NCBI GenBank assembly: GCA_023457295.1
Contig: JAEWLZ010000054.1
Location: 1 to 10,008, forward strand
DNA: 10,008 nt
Source of the DNA: Cyanobacteria bacterium OH_PDB_112
Lineage (GTDB): Bacteria > Cyanobacteriota > Vampirovibrionia > Gastranaerophilales > CAJFVJ01
Direction of reading: 5' to 3'
The position numbers and the translations under genes are program-made. Positions 6,417 through 10,008 of this stretch are shown piece after piece (position 1 is the stretch's first letter; each line of letters starts with the position of its first letter). The notes below the pieces were generated by a model. It had not been told where the DNA came from, ran no database searches, and saw only the letters and a program-made list of their open reading frames with translations.

Positions 6417-7955
6417 TTATTTTTTGCCTCTTTGAGAACCAAGTGTAAATGGAACTTGCTGAGCTTCAGCGGAAGATGAATTAGAATTTGTAAAGGCGAG
6501 TGCTATTTGAGTAACAGCACCGGCTGCAGCATTAACTACGCCCATTGTACCTTGTCCTTGAAGACCTTGGGCTCTTTGCAAAGGCACATTGCCCATAGCA
6601 TTTCCTGTCACAACCGCAACAAGAGCCTGTGTTTTTTCTTCTTTGGAAGCATTTTTGTCCGCAAATACTCTCATCGGATTTTGTGCAATAGCTTCATCCG
6701 TATACTTTTTGTCAATTCCTTTTTCGGCAAGAGTTTTTCTGTCAAGAACTTTTCCGTCATTATCAAAAAGTTTGTCTTTTTTATCAGAAATTTCTTCAGC
6801 AGTCAATTTATGGCCATCTTCTTTATCTGTCAAATCAAAATCTTTATACTTATCAACGAGTTTTTGCTCTTTTTTCTCTTGATCATCAAGTTTTTGGAAA
6901 TTTTCATCTTTAGCGAGTGATTTTTTAGCAACTTTATCAACTACTTTTGATTGCTTGTCATTTATTTTAGACTGTTTAGACTGGAGTTCTTTTATTTTTT
7001 CTCCGTCTTTTTTAGGGTCAAGTTTTGCAATTTGTCCTTCAATTTCTTTTGATTTATCACCAAGTTCTTTATATTTTTCAGAAGCTCTGCCGCTTCCTGT
7101 TTCCAATTGCTTTGCTACCTGCTCTTTTTTCTTATCAAGCATATCCGCTTTCTTTTCTTTTATGTCGCCTAGAGAACCTTCTTTATGAGTTCCTTTCGGT
7201 TCTTCTTTTTTAGGCTCAATAATTTTTCCGTCTTTATTATATTTTGCAGTTTCAACAGTCCCGTCAGGTTTTTGGGTTGTCATAGAATAACTGCCATCAG
7301 CTTCTTTTTTTTGTACAGTTGTTTCTTCTTTTCCATCTCTTGATTTAGTAGTGGTTGTTCCTTCAATAAGTTTGCCTTCTTGGTCGTATCTTGCGGTTTT
7401 TGAAACTGTTTTGTCTTTTTCGTTAATAAAAGAAGTAACATTTTTTGTACCATTTTTATTTTCCGTAAGAATGTTTTGAGCAATTACATTTCCGTTTTTA
7501 TCGCTAAGAGTTGTATTATATTGTTTGCTTCCGTCAATATCTTTGCCTTCTTTGAAATCGACCTTATCTCCATAACTTCTTTCTATACCAACAGAAACAG
7601 GGTTTGATTCTTTATCGAAAGTTGTTGAAATAGAAGGTTTCAAATCTTTATCAACAGGTTTTCCTGCATGAACTCCAAGATTATTACCGGCGTCAGCCTT
7701 TGCTTTTGTAACAAAATCAATCCCGCCGTTTTTTGTTGCCTCTGTGATTTTGCTATGCACATCTTGCACGTTTTGCGCATTTTGCACAGGAGTAGAAACA
7801 TTAGCTCCAAATACAGAATTAGGCATCTTAGGCTTGGAAACCCCTATGGTTTCTTGTTCTTTACCTATCTTTAAGGCTTCATCCGAAAGTTTTTTAGCCC
7901 CTTCAGACATTTGAAGTGAAAAACCGAATGGATTATCATTTACGCCGTAGCCCAT
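6417..7955 (-). CDS. 512-aa Cys-free protein with YD/MORN-like beta repeats and charged coiled coil; function unknown
   Basis: There is no confident family. The ATG has AGAGGAA about 6-8 bases upstream. There is no signal peptide. Residues 1-140 are low-complexity and polar. Residues about 148-247 hold about eight short beta units of roughly 10-14 residues centred on [DN]-x-[DNE]-G-[KTNS] turns (SDKNGNVIAQ, YDQEGKLIEG, YNKDGKIIE and others). These recall YD or MORN-variant repeats of bacterial surface and toxin-related proteins. Residues about 255-370 are very Lys/Glu/Asp-rich and predicted coiled coil. Residues 374-405 contain acidic loops, one EF-hand-like (D377-E388, DKEDGHKLTAEE). The C-terminus has a hydrophobic stretch (about 470-488, GTMGVVNAAAGAVTQIALAF) and a basic end (GSQRGKK). 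Cysteine and tryptophan are absent. It shares a near-identical promoter with the 732-aa gene, and the two have similar composition. An exported or surface-associated structural protein is plausible but unproven. Confidence 0.83.
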   Translation of the reverse strand: MGYGVNDNPFGFSLQMSEGAKKLSDEALKIGKEQETIGVSKPKMPNSVFGANVSTPVQNAQNVQDVHSKITEATKNGGIDFVTKAKADAGNNLGVHAGKPVDKDLKPSISTTFDKESNPVSVGIERSYGDKVDFKEGKDIDGSKQYNTTLSDKNGNVIAQNILTENKNGTKNVTSFINEKDKTVSKTARYDQEGKLIEGTTTTKSRDGKEETTVQKKEADGSYSMTTQKPDGTVETAKYNKDGKIIEPKKEEPKGTHKEGSLGDIKEKKADMLDKKKEQVAKQLETGSGRASEKYKELGDKSKEIEGQIAKLDPKKDGEKIKELQSKQSKINDKQSKVVDKVAKKSLAKDENFQKLDDQEKKEQKLVDKYKDFDLTDKEDGHKLTAEEISDKKDKLFDNDGKVLDRKTLAEKGIDKKYTDEAIAQNPMRVFADKNASKEEKTQALVAVVTGNAMGNVPLQRAQGLQGQGTMGVVNAAAGAVTQIALAFTNSNSSSAEAQQVPFTLGSQRGKK

Positions 7956-8005
7956 AATTTTTTCCTCTTATATTTCTACTTATTTATATAAAGTAAAATT
8001 AGTAT

Positions 8006-8065
8006 ATAAAATTGCTATATTGGGTATATAACAAACTGGTTTTTTGTAATATTTCTTAACAATTT
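8006..8065 (-). promoter_or_regulatory. Shared bipartite promoter/operator, copy B (upstream of the 512-aa gene)
   Basis: On the minus strand, block 1 (8065-8045) and block 2 (8021-8006) are identical to those of copy A, separated by 23 bp. TATATA-N-C-N immediately precedes block 2, as in copy A. Block 2 ends 50 bp before the ATG at 7955 (61 bp in copy A), giving similar 5' leaders. Two exact long blocks in the same order, direction and near-equal spacing before two similar genes are hard to explain by chance. Confidence 0.75.
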
Positions 8066-8168
8066 TAAAAACATAAAACAATTAAAAGCCTTATATTGTA
8101 AACTTTTTTTAAAAAATTCTCAAAAATTGAAATTCCGATAAGTATATATTTTTTATATATCTATACAA

Positions 8169-8193
8169 GAGATTTTTGCTTCACAAAAATCTC
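8169..8193 (+). other. Perfect hairpin in the leader of the 91-aa gene
   Basis: GAGATTTTTG (8169-8178) pairs with CAAAAATCTC (8184-8193) across a CTTCA loop. No U-tract follows on either strand, so it is not a normal terminator. It lies about 95 bp before the start codon. The 3' arm (AAATCTC, 8187-8193) can instead pair with GAGATTT at 8226-8232, so two exclusive folds are possible. The hairpin is seen in the sequence; a regulatory role is inference. Confidence 0.45.
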
Positions 8194-8286
8194 GAAAAGG
8201 TGAATTGCTTTTAGACGAAAATGATGAGATTTCGGTAAAAACAAAGGCACTAGATTGTCGGATAAATTTGAAAGGATATGTTTTTT

Positions 8287-8562
8287 ATGGCTTTAGACAA
8301 AATTCAAGGACTTAATGCTGGGTTAAATCCTTTTATTAAGCCCAAAAATGCCGAAGATGCTTCGGTCTCGGAAAAGACCGGCGGAGTAGGTTTTTTGCAA
8401 GCGATGCGACACGGAAAGCATTTGGCAAAAGGTCTTGAAAAAATAGCAGAAAACGGAAAAACCGTAGGTTTAAGTTTCTTAAAAGAAGGCGCACTAGGCG
8501 CGGATGACGCACTTTACGTCAAAGGAGGACGAGCCGGAGGGTCACAAAACCTGATAGCTTAA
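8287..8562 (+). CDS. 91-aa Gly/Ala/Lys-rich protein, unknown function
   Basis: I do not recognise a family. There are two in-frame ATGs, at 8278 and 8287. AAAGGA ends at 8276, only one base from the first but 10 from the second, so I chose 8287 (protein begins MALDKIQGLNAG). The centre (about 33-70) looks like one or two amphipathic helices (GFLQAMRHGKHLAKGLEKIA, then GLSFLKEGALGADDAL). The end is Gly-rich (KGGRAGGSQNLIA). There is no cysteine, tryptophan, signal peptide or membrane helix. The gene ends at a strong terminator and is monocistronic. Its third quarter is visibly richer in G+C than the surroundings. The clear ribosome site and terminator make it a real gene; the function is unknown. 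Confidence 0.75.
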   Translation: MALDKIQGLNAGLNPFIKPKNAEDASVSEKTGGVGFLQAMRHGKHLAKGLEKIAENGKTVGLSFLKEGALGADDALYVKGGRAGGSQNLIA

Positions 8563-8563
8563 C

Positions 8564-8592
8564 AAAAAAGCGGGTTTATACCCGCTTTTTTT
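8564..8592 (+). terminator. Intrinsic terminator after the 91-aa gene
   Basis: A 12-bp stem with a GCGGGT/ACCCGC core (8564-8575 with 8580-8591), a 4-nt loop and a run of seven Ts begin 1 bp after the stop codon. It is a textbook rho-independent terminator and isolates the gene from thiL. Confidence 0.92.
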
Positions 8593-8628
8593 GTGGCATA
8601 AAATAAAAATACAAGATATATAATTTTT

Positions 8629-8643
8629 TGCTAAAATAATCTT
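8629..8643 (+). promoter_or_regulatory. Extended -10 promoter of thiL, probably giving a leaderless mRNA
   Basis: TGC-TAAAAT (8629-8637) is an extended -10 box. Six bases separate it from the thiL ATG, so the first transcribed base would be at or next to the A of the start codon (8644). No Shine-Dalgarno sequence is present in the 25 bases before the ATG, which supports leaderless translation. Confidence 0.5.
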
Positions 8644-9564
8644 ATGAAAGAATTTGAATTCATAGAAATCATAAAAAAGACTTTATCCGACAGCAGTTTT
8701 ATCGGTGATGATACTGCTTTTTGGGAAGGTCTTGCAATAACGCAAGATACTTTAATAGAAAATATTCACTTTCGACGCCAAACCATTTCTGCTTTTGAAT
8801 TAGGACAAAAAGCCATAGCGGTAAATTTTAGCGATCTTGCCGCAGCAGGTGCTGAACCAAAATGCGTTTTAGTTTCTTTATCTTTATCAAAAGAAGTTGA
8901 CTCAAACTTTGTCAAAGAATTTTATGAAGGCATAAATTTAGTTTGCAAAAACCATAATGCGGTTGTTGTCGGAGGTGATATCACAGGCAGCGATAATATA
9001 ACCATAACCGTGACTGCTATCGGAAAAGCCGAAAAACAAATCAAACGCAGCTCTGCAAAAGTTGGTGATATTGTTTTTGTAACGGGAGAACACGGTAACA
9101 GTCGTGCAGGGCTTGAAATTTTGGAAAGAAACCTTCCTCGCAAAGAAAAATTTTTAAAGGCACACAATACACCTATTCCAAAAATCAAAGAAGGCATCGC
9201 TATTTCAAAAATTTGCGAAAATCCTGCTTTAATGGATACTAGCGATGGTCTAGCAGATGGGCTTTATAAAATAGCTACCGCATCTAATGTTTCTATTGAT
9301 GTGGATTTTGATAAAGTTCCTCAGGATGGAAAAATTCAGAATAAATACTGGATTCTTTTCGGAGGCGAAGATTACGAACTTTTAGGAACTGTTCGCCCTG
9401 ATGACTTTGAAAAATTAAAATCAGAAATTGAAGTTTTTCCCATCGGAAAAGTCATTGCCAAAACCAATGTGCCTGTAATTATCAACAAAGACCAAAAAAC
9501 TTTAAAACTGGATAAACAAACTTTTGAAAGTTTATCTTTTGACCATTTTGGAGGAAAATCCTAA
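8644..9564 (+). CDS. thiL: Thiamine-monophosphate kinase
   Basis: ThiL phosphorylates thiamine monophosphate with ATP to give thiamine diphosphate, the active cofactor, in the cytoplasm. The 306-residue length is near the usual 310-330. Family motifs appear in order: GDD at 21-23, TQDTLIENIHF at 33-43 (usual form T-D-LVEGVHF), NFSDLAAAGAEP at 61-72, GGDITGS at 110-116, MDTSDGLADGL at 197-207 and GGEDYEL at 240-246. The Asp residues that bind Mg-ATP are retained. The ATG lacks a Shine-Dalgarno site (see the promoter at 8629). ispD starts immediately after the stop codon with no gap, so the two cofactor/isoprenoid genes form an operon. No other thiamine gene is in view. Confidence 0.95.
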   Translation: MKEFEFIEIIKKTLSDSSFIGDDTAFWEGLAITQDTLIENIHFRRQTISAFELGQKAIAVNFSDLAAAGAEPKCVLVSLSLSKEVDSNFVKEFYEGINLVCKNHNAVVVGGDITGSDNITITVTAIGKAEKQIKRSSAKVGDIVFVTGEHGNSRAGLEILERNLPRKEKFLKAHNTPIPKIKEGIAISKICENPALMDTSDGLADGLYKIATASNVSIDVDFDKVPQDGKIQNKYWILFGGEDYELLGTVRPDDFEKLKSEIEVFPIGKVIAKTNVPVIINKDQKTLKLDKQTFESLSFDHFGGKS

Positions 9565-10008
9565 ATGAAAATATCGGCAATAATAGCCGCTGCAGGATCT
9601 TCAAGCAGATTTAAACATGGACAAAAACTTCTTTTTGATTTGAATGGAATACCTGTCATAGAAAAAACTTTAAAAACTTTTAATAATCACATTATGATTG
9701 ATGAAATAGTGGTTTGCACCTCTGAAAATATTATTGATGAAATTAAAAAAATTGCAAAAAAATATCCTAAAGTTAAAAAAGTTATTTTGGGCGGCAAAAA
9801 AAGACAGGACAGTGTAAGAAACGGGCTTTTAGCTCTTGATAGCCCTGATTATGTAGCAATTCATGACGGCGCAAGACCTTTGATAACAGAAGAAATAATT
9901 AAAAAAACAATCGATAAAGCTATTGAATACGGTCATGCCACTTGTGCTGTCGAAGTTAAGGACACAATTAAAAAAGTTTTTAAAGTTTTTTCTATGACAG
10001 GTATTCCA
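9565..10008 (+). CDS. ispD: 2-C-methyl-D-erythritol 4-phosphate cytidylyltransferase (3' end outside window)
   Basis: IspD joins CTP to methylerythritol phosphate in the third step of the non-mevalonate (MEP) isoprenoid pathway. The visible 148 residues run off the right edge in frame; the full protein is usually about 230. Family motifs are AAAGSSSRF at 8-16 with the nucleotide-binding R15, K21 (in GQKLL, replacing the usual PKQ), GGKKRQDSVRNGL at 76-88, HDGARPL at 100-106, and VKDTIK at 131-136. They match the CTP-binding and active-site residues known from the E. coli enzyme. GGAGGA (9550-9555), inside the end of thiL, is a strong ribosome site 9 bases before the ATG, which abuts the thiL stop. 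MEP-pathway use fits a cyanobacterial-lineage bacterium. Confidence 0.93.
   Translation, partial: MKISAIIAAAGSSSRFKHGQKLLFDLNGIPVIEKTLKTFNNHIMIDEIVVCTSENIIDEIKKIAKKYPKVKKVILGGKKRQDSVRNGLLALDSPDYVAIHDGARPLITEEIIKKTIDKAIEYGHATCAVEVKDTIKKVFKVFSMTGIP

Larger units (their letters stand above)
7956..8286. other. 330-bp intergenic region between the divergent 512-aa and 91-aa genes
   Basis: This is the only gap over 300 bases. It is extremely AT-rich. From left to right it holds the 512-aa gene's leader, the shared promoter/operator copy B (8006-8065), a T-run and A-run stretch (8097-8126), an AT-repeat-like stretch (about 8141-8160), and a perfect 10-bp hairpin (8169-8193). The last part is a more mixed-sequence leader with the ribosome site of the 91-aa gene. 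I found no convincing ORF, tRNA or mobile-element end in it. The promoter of the 91-aa gene must lie here, but I cannot fix it. Confidence 0.7.

Noticed and set aside
6507..7213. Several plus-strand open frames opposite the 512-aa gene
   Set aside because: They are Phe/Ser/Leu-rich antisense of Lys/Glu codons. The minus frame has a better ribosome site, promoter and terminator.
8096..8122. Degenerate second operator copy (ATTGTAAACTTTTTTT) near copy B
   Set aside because: Matches only the first few bases and then runs into T and A tracts; likely chance.
1..10008. CRISPR arrays, tRNA or rRNA genes, insertion sequences, phage genes
   Set aside because: I saw no spaced repeat array, no tRNA-like cloverleaf with a TTCRA arm, no transposase or integrase motifs, and no terminal inverted repeats.

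Overview
The window is AT-rich (roughly one-third G+C by eye) and bacterial, with Shine-Dalgarno sites and sigma70-like promoters. The mix of genes suggests the non-photosynthetic cyanobacterial sister lineage (Melainabacteria/Vampirovibrionia, Gastranaerophilales-like). The reasons are an SLH-domain envelope protein, a bacterial-type AspRS, MEP-pathway isoprenoid synthesis, and several lineage-specific proteins of a style I associate with that group. This placement is an inference from memory, not a database result.

Layout. Positions 2-559 (+) hold the C-terminal part of an SLH-domain protein, which ends at a strong bidirectional terminator (591-620). Facing it on the minus strand are a two-TM small protein (2509-2772) and aspS (644-2422), probably co-oriented in one unit. 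Divergent from them is a YhcH/YjgK/YiaL-family (DUF386) cupin gene (2837-3295, +). Next comes an accessory block of five genes without a confident function. These are a 732-aa Asp/Lys/Asn-rich protein with EF-hand-like loops, a beta-repeat region and an aromatic/Gly/Gln tail (3406-5604, +); a 114-aa conserved-looking protein (5625-5969, -); a 93-aa protein (6035-6316, -); a 512-aa protein with YD/MORN-like beta repeats and a charged coiled-coil (6417-7955, -); and a 91-aa protein (8287-8562, +). Housekeeping genes resume with thiL (8644-9564, +) and ispD (9565 to the right edge, +), which abut with no gap.

The most notable signal is in the accessory block. The 732-aa and 512-aa genes lie about 4.6 kb apart and point toward each other, yet they have nearly the same promoter. 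A 21-bp block is identical in both and is followed after 21 or 23 bp by an identical 16-bp block. The 21-mer contains two half-sites 10 bp apart and resembles the cyanobacterial HLR1 (RpaB) and Pho-box type of OmpR/PhoB-family operator. All five accessory proteins, about 1,540 residues in total, contain no cysteine, whereas the neighbouring housekeeping proteins do. None of the five has a visible Sec signal peptide. My working hypothesis is a co-regulated set of calcium-binding-like proteins exported by a non-Sec route or assembled at the cell surface. The sequence supports co-regulation well; export and function remain inference.
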